Positions 20,246-29,353 of a stretch of DNA of 64,000 nucleotides are shown piece by piece; the first letter of the stretch is position 1; every line of letters begins with the position of its first letter. This stretch comes from an uncultured Sphingomonas sp. (lineage in GTDB: Bacteria > Pseudomonadota > Alphaproteobacteria > Sphingomonadales > Sphingomonadaceae): the NCBI GenBank assembly GCA_913774925.1, contig CAJYKB010000047.1, positions 22,713 through 86,712 on the forward strand, in the 5' to 3' direction. The position numbers were made by a program, and so were the translations under genes. A model generated the notes under the pieces. The model saw nothing but the letters and a program-made list of their open reading frames with translations. It made no database searches and had not been told where the DNA came from.

Positions 20246-21817
20246 TCACGGCACCAGCACGGTATCGACCGGCGGATCGACCGCATCCGGATAGTCGAGC
20301 GTGTAATGCAGGCCGCGGCTTTCCTTGCGGTGCAAGGCGGAGCGCACGATCAGGTCCGCGGTCTGGAGCAGGTTGCGCAGCTCGATCAGATCCGGGGTGA
20401 CGCGGAAATGGCCGTAATAATCCTCGATCTCCGAGCGCAGCAGGTCGATGCGATGCTTCGCACGCTCCAGCCGCTTTGTGGTGCGCACGATGCCAACGTA
20501 ATTCCACATGAAGCGGCGAATCTCGGTCCAGTTCTGCTTGATGACCACCTCCTCGTCGGAATCGGTCACACGGCTCTCGTCCCACGCCCGGATCGCGGGC
20601 ACCGGCGGCAGCGCGTCCCAATGGCCTGCGATATGCCGCGCCGCCGCCTCGCCGAAGACGAAGCATTCCAGCAGCGAGTTGGACGCGAGGCGATTGGCGC
20701 CGTGCAGCCCCGACTGCGTGCACTCGCCCGCTGCATAGAGCCCCGGCAGGTCGGTGCGCCCGTCGCGGTCCACCACCACCCCGCCGCAGGTATAATGCTG
20801 CGCCGGCACCACCGGGATCGGCGAGGTCGTCATGTCGATCCCCAGCCCCAGCAGCTTTTCGTGGATGTTGGGGAAGTGCGCGCGCACGAAGTCCGCGGGC
20901 ATGTGACTGATGTCGAGATGAACGAAGTCGAGGCCGTAGCGCTTGATCTCGGCATCGATCGCGCGCGCCACGACGTCGCGCGGCGCCAGTTCCAGCCGCT
21001 CGTCATATTCGGGCATGAAGCGCTTGCCCGTGACGGGATTGATGAGCCGCCCGCCCTCGCCGCGCACCGCCTCGGTGATGAGGAAGTTCTTGACCTCCAG
21101 ATGGTAGAGGCAGGTCGGGTGGAATTGCATGAATTCCATGTTTGATACCCGCGCCCCCGCCCGCCACGCCATCGCGATCCCGTCACCCGTCGCACCGCGC
21201 GGCGCGGTGGAGAACAGATAGGTCCGCCCCGCCCCGCCCGTCGCCAACACCGTGGCACGCGCGGTGTGCAGGTTCACGCGACCGGTGCGCCGATCGATCG
21301 CATAGACGCCCCAGACGTTGCCCGCGCCCGAATAGCGCTCCTCGTGCCGGCTGGTGGCCAGGTCGATCGCGACCTGATCGGGCACCAGCGTGATGTTGGG
21401 GTGCGCTTCCGCCGCCTTCTGCAGCGCCTCCTGCACCGCCCAGCCGGTCGCGTCGGCGACATGGACGATGCGACGGTGCGAATGTCCGCCCTCGCGCGTC
21501 AGGTGGAGCGCGCCCGCTTCCTTCGCGAAGGGGACGCCCAGCTGTTCCAGCCGCTCGATCGCAGCCGGCGCGCGTTCGACCACGAACTCGACGGTCGCGC
21601 GGTCGTTGAGTCCCGCGCCAGCGATCATCGTGTCGCTGACGTGATTCTCGAACGTGTCGCCCGGCTCCAGCACCGCGGCGATCCCGCCCTGTGCCCAGGC
21701 GGTCGACCCGTCGTTGAGCGCGCCTTTTGCCAGCACCGTCACCTTGAAGCGATCGGCCAGGTTCAGCGCCGCGGTCAGCCCGGCCGCGCCCGAGCCGACG
21801 ATCAGGACGTCGCTCAT
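20246..21817 (-). CDS. nadB: L-aspartate oxidase
   Basis: 'DVLIVGSGAAGLTAALNLA', 'GSTAWAQGGIAAVL', 'GLYAAGECTQSGLHGANRLASNSLLECFVFG'. Confidence 0.96.
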   Translation of the reverse strand: MSDVLIVGSGAAGLTAALNLADRFKVTVLAKGALNDGSTAWAQGGIAAVLEPGDTFENHVSDTMIAGAGLNDRATVEFVVERAPAAIERLEQLGVPFAKEAGALHLTREGGHSHRRIVHVADATGWAVQEALQKAAEAHPNITLVPDQVAIDLATSRHEERYSGAGNVWGVYAIDRRTGRVNLHTARATVLATGGAGRTYLFSTAPRGATGDGIAMAWRAGARVSNMEFMQFHPTCLYHLEVKNFLITEAVRGEGGRLINPVTGKRFMPEYDERLELAPRDVVARAIDAEIKRYGLDFVHLDISHMPADFVRAHFPNIHEKLLGLGIDMTTSPIPVVPAQHYTCGGVVVDRDGRTDLPGLYAAGECTQSGLHGANRLASNSLLECFVFGEAAARHIAGHWDALPPVPAIRAWDESRVTDSDEEVVIKQNWTEIRRFMWNYVGIVRTTKRLERAKHRIDLLRSEIEDYYGHFRVTPDLIELRNLLQTADLIVRSALHRKESRGLHYTLDYPDAVDPPVDTVLVP

Positions 21818-22734
21818 GCCGCGCCGCGCGTCAGGCTGAGGAACACGTCCTCCAGATCGGCTTCCTTGGTCGAAACGTCGACGATCCCGAGACCGCTGGC
21901 CTGCACCGCGCCCAGCACCTCGCCGGCGTTCACCCGGTCCTTGGAATAGGTGATCTCCAGCACGCGTGTGCCCTTCAGCACCACCTTATCGAAGCAGATC
22001 GCGCGCGGCGGGCTGTCAACGTCACGATCGACCGTGACCGAGACGATCTTCTCCTGCGCCTTGCCCAGCAGCTCGCGCGTCAATTCGTTGGCGACCACGC
22101 GGCCGTGGTTGATGATCGCGATCCGGTCGCAGAGCTCCTCCGCCTCTTCCAGATAGTGCGTCGTCAGGACCACCGTGACCCCGGCGTCGTTGAGGCTGCG
22201 GACATAGCTCCACAGCTGCTGGCGCAGTTCGATGTCGACGCCCGCGGTCGGCTCGTCCAGCACCAGCACGGGCGGCGAATGCACCATCGCTTTGGCCACC
22301 ATCAGACGCCGCTTCATGCCGCCCGACAGCGTGCGCGCATAGGCCTTCGCCTTGTCCTCCAGATGCACCGCGCGCAGCAATTCCATCGATCGCCGCTGCG
22401 CCTTGGGCACGCCGTACAGCCCCGCCTGGATCTCCAGCGTCTCGAGCGGCGTGAAGAAGGGGTCGAACAGGATCTCCTGGTTGACGATCCCGATCGACGC
22501 CTTGGCGTTGCGGGGATGCGCATCGATGTCGAAGCCCCAGATCGAAGCGGTGCCGCTGGTCTTGTTCACCAGCCCCGCCAGGATATTGATGAGCGTCGAT
22601 TTGCCCGCGCCATTGGGGCCGAGCAACCCGAAGATGCTCCCGCGCGGCACGTCGAACGACACGCCGTCCAGCGCGCGCTTGCCCCCCTGATAGGTCTTGC
22701 ACAGGTCGTGGATGGCGATCGCGGCGTCGGTCAT
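21814..22734 (-). CDS. ABC transporter ATP-binding protein (ABC-2/CcmA-like)
   Basis: 'LLGPNGAGKSTLINILAGL', 'LSGGMKRRLMVAKAMVHSPPVLVLDEPTAGVD'; start codon overlaps nadB end by 4 nt. Confidence 0.93.
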   Translation of the reverse strand: MTDAAIAIHDLCKTYQGGKRALDGVSFDVPRGSIFGLLGPNGAGKSTLINILAGLVNKTSGTASIWGFDIDAHPRNAKASIGIVNQEILFDPFFTPLETLEIQAGLYGVPKAQRRSMELLRAVHLEDKAKAYARTLSGGMKRRLMVAKAMVHSPPVLVLDEPTAGVDIELRQQLWSYVRSLNDAGVTVVLTTHYLEEAEELCDRIAIINHGRVVANELTRELLGKAQEKIVSVTVDRDVDSPPRAICFDKVVLKGTRVLEITYSKDRVNAGEVLGAVQASGLGIVDVSTKEADLEDVFLSLTRGAA

Positions 22735-22821
22735 GCCCCCGACGTAGGCCGCCGCCGGTATGATGCCAATCCTCTCGCGAAGGATTGTCGCGTCCATCAT
22801 CGCTTGCTAATCGCTTGCGCC

Positions 22822-23058
22822 ATGCTGCCGCCGCCCGAAGTCATCCGCGTTTCGCAACCCCGCGTCGCTTGCGACGGTGCGACCGACATCCCCGGCGGTG
22901 CCGCGCTCGGTCACCCGCGCGTTTGGCTCCAGATCGACGAGCACGGCTATATCGACTGCGGCTATTGCGACCGCCGGTTCGTCCTGATCGGCGGCGCCGC
23001 GGACGGTATCGATCCCGCGACGCTGCCTGACATCTCCGAGGGGTCGAGCCCGCAGTAG
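22822..23058 (+). CDS. Zinc-finger (zf-CHCC/NDUFS6-like) domain protein
   Basis: MLPPPEVIRVSQPRVACDGATDIPGGAALGHPRVWLQIDEHGYIDCGYCDRRFVL; C...H...CxxC zinc ligands. Confidence 0.85.
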   Translation: MLPPPEVIRVSQPRVACDGATDIPGGAALGHPRVWLQIDEHGYIDCGYCDRRFVLIGGAADGIDPATLPDISEGSSPQ

Positions 23059-23091
23059 TAACGTGCGGAGATCGCGCCTATCTTGGTGCAC

Positions 23092-24510
23092 ATGACCGAT
23101 CCCCGTTCCTTCCTCTATCGCGACACGCTGGACCCCGAAGCGGCGCAGCGCCTGACCGCGTCGGTGCTGGCCAAGGCCGACGACGGCGAGCTGTTCCTGC
23201 AATATCGCAAGGCGGAGGCGTTCGGGTTCGACGATGGGCGGCTGAAGACGGCCAGCTACGACACCAACGCCGGCTTCGGGCTGCGCGCAGTCTCGGGCGA
23301 GATGACCGCCTTCGCGCATGCCAACGAGCTGTCGGAGGCCGCGATCCGCCGCGCCGGCGAGACGATGGCGCTGATCGATCCCTCCGCTCAGCCGAAGGCC
23401 GCGCCGCCGGTGCGCACCAACGCGCGGCTCTATACCGATGCCGACCCACTCGACCTGCTCCCCTTCGCCGACAAGGTGAACCTGTGCCAGACGATCGACG
23501 CCGCCGCGCGTGCGCGCGACCCGCGCGTGGCGCAGGTGTCGGTCGGGCTGTCCGGCACGTGGAGCGTGGTGGAGGTGGTCCGCCCCGACGGCTTCGTCGT
23601 CACCGACGTGCGTCCGCTGGTGCGGCTCAACATCTCGATCGTGGCGGAAGAGAACGGGCGGCGCGAGACCGGCTCGTTCGGCATCGGCGGACGCTACCTC
23701 TACGACCGCCTGTTCGACCCCGCGACCTGGAACCGCGGCATCGACGAGGCGCTGGCACAGGCGCTGGTCAATCTCGACGCCGTCGATGCGCCCGCGGGCG
23801 AGATGACCGTGCTGCTGGGGCCGGGCTGGCCCGGCGTGCTGCTGCACGAGGCGATCGGGCACGGGTTGGAGGGCGACTTCAACCGCAAGGGCACGTCCGC
23901 TTTCTCAGGCCGGATCGGCGAGCAGGTCGCGGCGCGCGGCGTCACCGTGGTGGACGACGGCGCGATCGCGAATCGTCGCGGCAGCCTGACGATCGACGAC
24001 GAGGGCACGCCCACGCGAGAGACGATCCTGATCGAGGACGGTTTCCTGCGCGGCTACATGCAGGACCGCCTCAACGCGCGGCTGATGGGGGTCGAGCCGA
24101 CCGGCAACGGCCGCCGCGAAAGCTATGCCCACGCCCCCATGCCGCGCATGACCAACACCTTCATGAAGGCCGGGCAGGACGAACCTGCCGAGCTGCTCGC
24201 CCGCGTGAAGAAGGGCATCTTCGCCAAGTCGTTCGGCGGCGGGCAGGTCGACATCGTCTCGGGCAAGTTCGTCTTTTCCTGCACCGAGGCGTATCTGGTC
24301 GAGGACGGGAAGATCGGCACGCCGATCAAGGGCGCGACGCTGATCGGCGACGGCCCCAGCGTGCTGACCAAGGTACAGGGCGTCGGCAACGACTTCGCGC
24401 TGGACGAGGGCATCGGCGTCTGCGGCAAGGGTGGACAGAGCGTGCCCGCGGGCGTGGGTCAGCCGACGCTGCTGGTCGGCGGGCTGACGGTGGGCGGCAC
24501 GGCGGCTTAG
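23092..24510 (+). CDS. tldD: Metalloprotease TldD
   Basis: 'LLHEAIGHGLEGDFNRKGTSAFSGRIGEQVAARGVTVVDDG', 'CGKGGQSVPAGVGQPTLLVGGLTVGGT'. Alternative start 23083. Confidence 0.96.
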   Translation: MTDPRSFLYRDTLDPEAAQRLTASVLAKADDGELFLQYRKAEAFGFDDGRLKTASYDTNAGFGLRAVSGEMTAFAHANELSEAAIRRAGETMALIDPSAQPKAAPPVRTNARLYTDADPLDLLPFADKVNLCQTIDAAARARDPRVAQVSVGLSGTWSVVEVVRPDGFVVTDVRPLVRLNISIVAEENGRRETGSFGIGGRYLYDRLFDPATWNRGIDEALAQALVNLDAVDAPAGEMTVLLGPGWPGVLLHEAIGHGLEGDFNRKGTSAFSGRIGEQVAARGVTVVDDGAIANRRGSLTIDDEGTPTRETILIEDGFLRGYMQDRLNARLMGVEPTGNGRRESYAHAPMPRMTNTFMKAGQDEPAELLARVKKGIFAKSFGGGQVDIVSGKFVFSCTEAYLVEDGKIGTPIKGATLIGDGPSVLTKVQGVGNDFALDEGIGVCGKGGQSVPAGVGQPTLLVGGLTVGGTAA

Positions 24511-24815
24511 AAGCCGGAGATTAGCCGGTCCAGCGCGGCGCCGATCTCATATTCATATGCTTTCAGCGACTGTACTGGCTTGCCTAGAACAGTAGAGGAG
24601 ACGGCAGCAGCAAGGTGCGTCAACATGATGCGCTCCGTCCCATCGATCCGAAAGGTTGGATTAAGACGGCTGTCCGCCTTTTTCCGTCGCAACGAGCCTG
24701 CTTCGATGTCATCGAGCGGAACGACGAAACGGCTATTCAAGCCGGCTAGTACGTTGGCTTGGCAATCGAGCAGATAGCGGCCATCCCCCGTGAGGTAGAC
24801 GTCAAACTTAGCCAT
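24507..24815 (-). CDS. ccdB: CcdB-family toxin
   Basis: MAKFDVYLTGDGRYLLDCQANVLAGLNSRFVVPLDDIE...; paired with CcdA-like ORF via TAATG 1-nt overlap. Confidence 0.85.
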   Translation of the reverse strand: MAKFDVYLTGDGRYLLDCQANVLAGLNSRFVVPLDDIEAGSLRRKKADSRLNPTFRIDGTERIMLTHLAAAVSSTVLGKPVQSLKAYEYEIGAALDRLISGF

Positions 24816-25060
24816 TAGAACAGTCGGTATTTTTCGAGCGGAAGACCGTTCTCTTCAACCCACTTGTTATTGGCCTCTATCCACTCTCGATTCTCCTCCT
24901 GCCAGCGGCGATCACGTTCTGCCTTTGCGGCCGCGCGAATGGCGACCTCGCTGACTTCGGAGAGGTTCACACCCATTTCACGCGCCGCCGCGATGACGCC
25001 GCTGTCGATCGACATGTTCACCGACTTGCGCTTGCCGGAAGCGATGGGATCGTGTCTCAT
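24815..25060 (-). CDS. ccdA: CcdA-family antitoxin
   Basis: MRHDPIASGKRKSVNMSIDSGVIAAAREMGVNLSEVSEVAIRAAAKAERDRRWQEENREWIEANNKWVEENGLPLEKYRLF; RHH N-terminus and C-terminal 'W..EN...EANN.WVE..GLPL..YR.F' signature. Confidence 0.92.
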   Translation of the reverse strand: MRHDPIASGKRKSVNMSIDSGVIAAAREMGVNLSEVSEVAIRAAAKAERDRRWQEENREWIEANNKWVEENGLPLEKYRLF

Positions 25061-25103
25061 GTTCCCTTGCTATGCGCATCCCACATGCGCGTCAACGGAG
25101 CGC

Positions 25104-25667
25104 ATGATGGAGTTCTTCGCCGCCCTCACCCCCGACCACCGCGCCTTCATCGCGAAACAGCCGGTGTTCTTCGTCGCCACCGCAGCGGACGGCGCACGGA
25201 TCAACCTCAGTCCCAAGGGGATGGACAGTTTCCGCGTGCTGGACGACGCCACCGTCGCCTATCTCGACGTCGCCGGCTCGGGGAACGAGACCAACGCGCA
25301 TCTGCTGGCGGATGGGCGTATCACGATCATGTTCTGCGCTTTCGACAATCCCGCGCTGATCTTCCGCATCTATGGGCGTGGTCGCCCGGTGCTGCCGCAG
25401 GACGACGAATGGGCATCGCTGGCGCCGCGCTTCACGTTGCTGCCGGGGACGCGCCAGATCTTCGTCGTCGCGATCGATCAGGTGCAGACGTCGTGCGGCT
25501 GGGGTGTGCCCTATATGGCGTTCGAGCGCGAGCGCGAGACGCTGTCCAAATATCATGAGAAGCATGGCGATGCGACGCGCTTCGCCAAATATGCGGTGCG
25601 CACGCAGAGCATCGATGGCCTGCCCGTGCGCAATCCGACCGTGCCGCCCCCCGTCTCGGCCGGCTGA
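25104..25667 (+). CDS. Pyridoxamine 5'-phosphate oxidase-like flavin-binding protein
   Basis: 'FIAKQPVFFVATAADGARINLSPKGMDSFRVLDDATVAYLDVAGSGNETNAHL...SCGWGVPYM'. Confidence 0.85.
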   Translation: MMEFFAALTPDHRAFIAKQPVFFVATAADGARINLSPKGMDSFRVLDDATVAYLDVAGSGNETNAHLLADGRITIMFCAFDNPALIFRIYGRGRPVLPQDDEWASLAPRFTLLPGTRQIFVVAIDQVQTSCGWGVPYMAFERERETLSKYHEKHGDATRFAKYAVRTQSIDGLPVRNPTVPPPVSAG

Positions 25668-25867
25668 TGGCGCTGGTCGAACTCGGCCGCTACGACCGCA
25701 ATCTCGCCAACATCCTGGTGTCGCGGCTGGAGGCGGACGGCATCCCCGCGCTCGCGTTCGACGGCGGCGCTTCGATCGCGGACGGCAGCTGGCTGCTGAT
25801 CCCGGTGCGCGTCATGGTGGATGAAGCCGATCTCGCCGATGCGATGGCCATAGCGAGCGCTGCCTAA
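25667..25867 (+). CDS. DUF2007-like small protein
   Basis: MALVELGRYDRNLANILVSRLEADGIPALAFDGG...; TGATG overlap with the preceding gene. Confidence 0.7.
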   Translation: MALVELGRYDRNLANILVSRLEADGIPALAFDGGASIADGSWLLIPVRVMVDEADLADAMAIASAA

Positions 25868-25959
25868 AAATCGGGCAGCGGTGCCGCGCTGCACAATTTT
25901 TACATTGCGTTAGGCTTTTTCCACCGCGCTCAACGGCAATCCCACCCCTTGGTTCCATC

Positions 25960-25975
25960 TGGCACGACGTTTGCG
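25960..25975 (+). promoter_or_regulatory. Sigma-54 (-24/-12) promoter upstream of glnK-amtB
   Basis: TGGCACGACGTTTGCG = TGGCAC-N5-TTGCG, 34 nt before the glnK ATG. Confidence 0.88.
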
Positions 25976-26008
25976 AAGCACCTGCCGGACTATCCGGAAG
26001 GGGGCGCG

Positions 26009-26347
26009 ATGAAACTGGTCATTGCCATCATCAAACCGTTCAAGCTCGACGAGGTGCGCGAGGCGCTGACCGCGGTCGGCGTGGCGGGGATGACGGTGTC
26101 GGAGGTGAAGGGCTTCGGTCGGCAGAAGGGCCAGACCGAGATCTATCGCGGCGCCGAATACAGCACCAACATGGTGCCCAAGATCAAGATCGAGGTCGTC
26201 TGCGGCAGCGACGTCGCGGACCGCGTGGTCGAGGCGGTGCAGGCCGCCGCGAGCACGGGCGCGATCGGCGATGGCAAGATCTTCGTGCTGGATGTCGGGC
26301 AGGCGGTCCGCATCCGTACCGGCGAAACCGACGATACCGCACTCTGA
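26009..26347 (+). CDS. glnK: P-II family nitrogen regulator
   Basis: MKLVIAIIKPFKLDEVREALTAVGVAGMTVSEVKGFGRQKGQTEIYRGAEYSTNMVPKIKIEVV; directly upstream of amtB. Confidence 0.96.
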   Translation: MKLVIAIIKPFKLDEVREALTAVGVAGMTVSEVKGFGRQKGQTEIYRGAEYSTNMVPKIKIEVVCGSDVADRVVEAVQAAASTGAIGDGKIFVLDVGQAVRIRTGETDDTAL

Positions 26348-26357
26348 GGGGGGTGAG

Positions 26358-27689
26358 ATGATGAAACTGTCCAAACTCGCTGGGGCCGGTGCGGCGATCG
26401 CGCTGACGGCGCTGTCCGCGGCACCCGCCTGGGCGCAGGCACCCGCGCCCGCACTGGTCGTCAACAAGGGCGATACCGCCTGGATGCTGGTGTCGACCGT
26501 GTTGGTGACGATGATGATCGTCCCGGGGCTGGCGCTGTTCTACGGCGGCCTCACCCGCGCGAAGAACATGCTGTCCACCATGACGCAGATCGGCGCGGTC
26601 GCGTGCCTCGCGATGCTGATCTGGGTGATGTACGGCTACACCATGGCCTTCGGCGACGGCGGCAACGACATCATCTCGGGCTTCGGCAAGGCGTTCCTCG
26701 CCGGCATCACCCCGGATTCGATCGCCGCGACCTTCACGCCCGGCGTCGGCATTCCCGAATATGTCTTCGTCTGCTTCCAGATGACCTTCGCCGCGATCAC
26801 CATCGCGCTGGTGCTGGGGTCGGTGGTCGAACGGATGAAGTTCTCTGCGGTGATGGTGTTCGGCGCCGTGTGGCTGACGATCGTCTATTTCCCGATCGCG
26901 CATATGGTGTGGGCATCGGGCGGCCTGTTCTTCAAGATGGGCGCGCTGGACTTCGCGGGCGGCACCGTGGTGCACATCAACGCGGGCGTTTCCGCGCTGG
27001 TCGCCTCGATGATCCTGGGCAAGCGCCTGGGCTATCCGACCGAGCGGATCGTGCCGCATTCGCTGACGCTGACCGGCGTCGGCACCGGTCTGCTGTGGGT
27101 CGGCTGGTTCGGCTTCAATGCGGGCTCCGCGCTGGAGGCCAACGGCTCGGCCGCGCTGGCGATGATCAACACCTTCGTCGCGACGGCCGCCGGCGGGCTG
27201 TTCTGGATGCTCGCGGAGCGTCTTAACGGTCACAAGGGCTCGGCGCTCGGCTTCTGCTCGGGCATCATCGCCGGGCTGGTTGCGGTCACCCCGGCGGCGG
27301 GCAATTCCGGCCCGTTCGGCGCGATCGTCCTGGGCGCGATCGCCTCGATCGTCTGCTTCTACGCCGTGTCGTTCCTGAAGCCGAAGCTCGGCTATGACGA
27401 CGCGCTCGATGCCTTCGGCGTCCACGGCGTGGGCGGCATCGTCGGCGCGATCGGCACAGCGATCGTCTATGCGCCATCGCTCGGCGGCCCGGGCAAGCCC
27501 GACTATGCGATCGGCCACCAGCTGACGACGCAGGTCATCGCGGTCGTCACCACCATCATCTGGGCCACGATCGGCACCGTGATCGCCACCTTCATCGCGA
27601 AGGCGCTGACCGGCCTGCGCGTCAGCCCGGACGTCGAGCGCGAAGGCCTCGACCTCGGCGAACACGGCGAGCGCGCCTACAATTCTTGA
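26358..27689 (+). CDS. amtB: Ammonium transporter
   Basis: 'LALFYGGLTRAKNMLSTMTQ', 'DFAGGTVVHINAGVSALVA', 'DDALDAFGVHGVGGIVGAIGTAI'. Confidence 0.97.
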   Translation: MMKLSKLAGAGAAIALTALSAAPAWAQAPAPALVVNKGDTAWMLVSTVLVTMMIVPGLALFYGGLTRAKNMLSTMTQIGAVACLAMLIWVMYGYTMAFGDGGNDIISGFGKAFLAGITPDSIAATFTPGVGIPEYVFVCFQMTFAAITIALVLGSVVERMKFSAVMVFGAVWLTIVYFPIAHMVWASGGLFFKMGALDFAGGTVVHINAGVSALVASMILGKRLGYPTERIVPHSLTLTGVGTGLLWVGWFGFNAGSALEANGSAALAMINTFVATAAGGLFWMLAERLNGHKGSALGFCSGIIAGLVAVTPAAGNSGPFGAIVLGAIASIVCFYAVSFLKPKLGYDDALDAFGVHGVGGIVGAIGTAIVYAPSLGGPGKPDYAIGHQLTTQVIAVVTTIIWATIGTVIATFIAKALTGLRVSPDVEREGLDLGEHGERAYNS

Positions 27690-27750
27690 CGAGATCGCGC
27701 CGGCGGATGGTCCGCCGGCGCCCCACAGGTTCCTCCTGCGAACGAACTCT

Positions 27751-27782
27751 GGCCCGGTACGGCGACGTACCGGGCCTTTTTT
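27751..27782 (+). terminator. Rho-independent terminator downstream of amtB
   Basis: ggcccggtac-ggcgac-gtaccgggcc followed by TTTTTT. Confidence 0.92.
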
Positions 27783-27785
27783 GGC

Positions 27786-28580
27786 TCAGGCGGGCAGCCG
27801 GATCTCGAACAGGGTCGGCCAGCGCTTGCCCGTCACGAACAACCGCCGACGGGCAGCGTCCCAGGCGATGCCGTTGGCGACCGACTCGCTGTCCGTCACC
27901 CCCGTTTCCGCCAGGACGGCGCGCAGATCGATGACCGCGGTCACGCGCCCGGAGGCGGGATCGATCCGTACGATGAACGGCTGATGCCAGACGTTGGCCA
28001 GGATCGACCCGTCCACCACCTCCAGCTCGTTGAGCTGGGTCAGCGGCCGCCCTGCGATGGTCACGCGCACGGTCCGGCGCACCGCCATCGTCGCCGGATC
28101 GTGAAAGGTGAGGGTGGCGCTTCCATCTGAGCGGACGAACCCCGCGGTATCGCTCGCCAGCCCCCAGCCCTCGCCGCCATATCGCAGCGTTCCGCGCGGC
28201 TTCAGCGTCCCGGCGTCCCAGCGGTGGGCGATGCCGTCATGCCAGGTGAGGCTGACCAGCTCGCCGCGCCAGGCAGCGACGCCTTCGCCGAACTGCGCCG
28301 CCGGAATGGTCGCGCGGCGTCGGACCTTTCCGGTCGCCAGATCGACGCGGCGCACATCGGATCTGCCCTCCAGTCCGACGCTCTCGACCAGCGCGTCACG
28401 ATCCCACAACAGCCCCTCGGTAAAGGCGTCGGGATCGTGCGGATAGCGTGCGACGATCGTGGGGACGATCAACGGCGGCCGCGTCGCCACGGCATCCTGC
28501 GCCGGTGTGCGCATCGCCTGCGGGACCGCGGCGACGGGGCCGGCGATCGCCAGCAGCGGTATCAACGACCAGCGGATCAT
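27786..28580 (-). CDS. Glutaminyl-peptide cyclotransferase (bacterial/plant-type beta-propeller), secreted
   Basis: 'YPHDPDAFTEGLLWDRDALVESVGLEGRSDVRRVDLATGKV', 'QLNELEVVDGSILANVW', 'ANGIAWDAARRRLFVTGKRWPTLFEIRL'. Confidence 0.92.
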   Translation of the reverse strand: MIRWSLIPLLAIAGPVAAVPQAMRTPAQDAVATRPPLIVPTIVARYPHDPDAFTEGLLWDRDALVESVGLEGRSDVRRVDLATGKVRRRATIPAAQFGEGVAAWRGELVSLTWHDGIAHRWDAGTLKPRGTLRYGGEGWGLASDTAGFVRSDGSATLTFHDPATMAVRRTVRVTIAGRPLTQLNELEVVDGSILANVWHQPFIVRIDPASGRVTAVIDLRAVLAETGVTDSESVANGIAWDAARRRLFVTGKRWPTLFEIRLPA

Positions 28581-28978
28581 GCGCGCCGGGGTACGCGTGC
28601 CCGACGTCAGGGGCAAGGAGCGGTTCGCACCGTCGTGCCGCCCGGGGCGCGGCATGGCCGGTCGATAAGCTGTCCCGCCCCTTTGCCATGTGGCGCGCGA
28701 CGTGGTGATCCGCGGACGGCGGATGAACCATCACGCGGCCATGCTTCCGCATGGGCGGGATTGGAGGCCATGCCCGGGAGTTGTCGGGCGAAGGCGCGGT
28801 TGGACCTTGCTGGGCGTGAACGTCCCGACCACCCCGGCGTGGATCATCAAAAAGGCCGGATGGATCCCGCGTCCAACGACCGCAGACGGGAGGGACACGA
28901 GGCGATGGGCGGCGAAACCGCCAATTCGAGGTGGGTCGACATTCAGCTTACATGGCGTGGAAGCGTCCTCGCTCCGCC

Positions 28979-29083
28979 CGACGTCATCTCCGCGGAGGCG
29001 AAGATCCGGATACGCTGCCGTCGCAGATCAAGCCGCGCCACCTGCGCGTCTGGATTCCCGCCTTCGCGGGAATGACGGAGGAG
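28979..29083. repeat. GTCATTCCCGCGAAGGCGGGAATCC-type intergenic inverted repeat
   Basis: gacgtcatctccgcggaggcgaagatcc ... ctggattcccgccttcgcgggaatgac arms. Confidence 0.8.
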
Positions 29084-29300
29084 ATGGGGAGGCGGCGTTG
29101 AAGGTCGAGACGGCCTTGCCTCCCGTGAACGCAAGATCACGTTGGAACGGTGGCCGATCGCCCTCGCGCCGAGCGAAGTTGCAGGCCGTCACGAAGCTGG
29201 TCCAGCTGCGTGCCGTTTCGATGACGATCGGCCGGCGCCATTCGCCGTCGCTTCCGTCATGGCACGGCGACATCTTCGGTCACCCCATCCTCAACGCAAA

Positions 29301-29330
29301 CGGCCCGCCCGGCACACGCCGGGCGGGCCG
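29301..29330 (-). terminator. Terminator-like hairpin downstream of cold-shock gene
   Basis: cggcccgcccggc-acac-gccgggcgggccg, 13-bp GC stem just past the 3' end at 29354; weak poly-T on the minus strand. Confidence 0.75.
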
Positions 29331-29353
29331 CGTTACGTCACGTCATAGGACGA

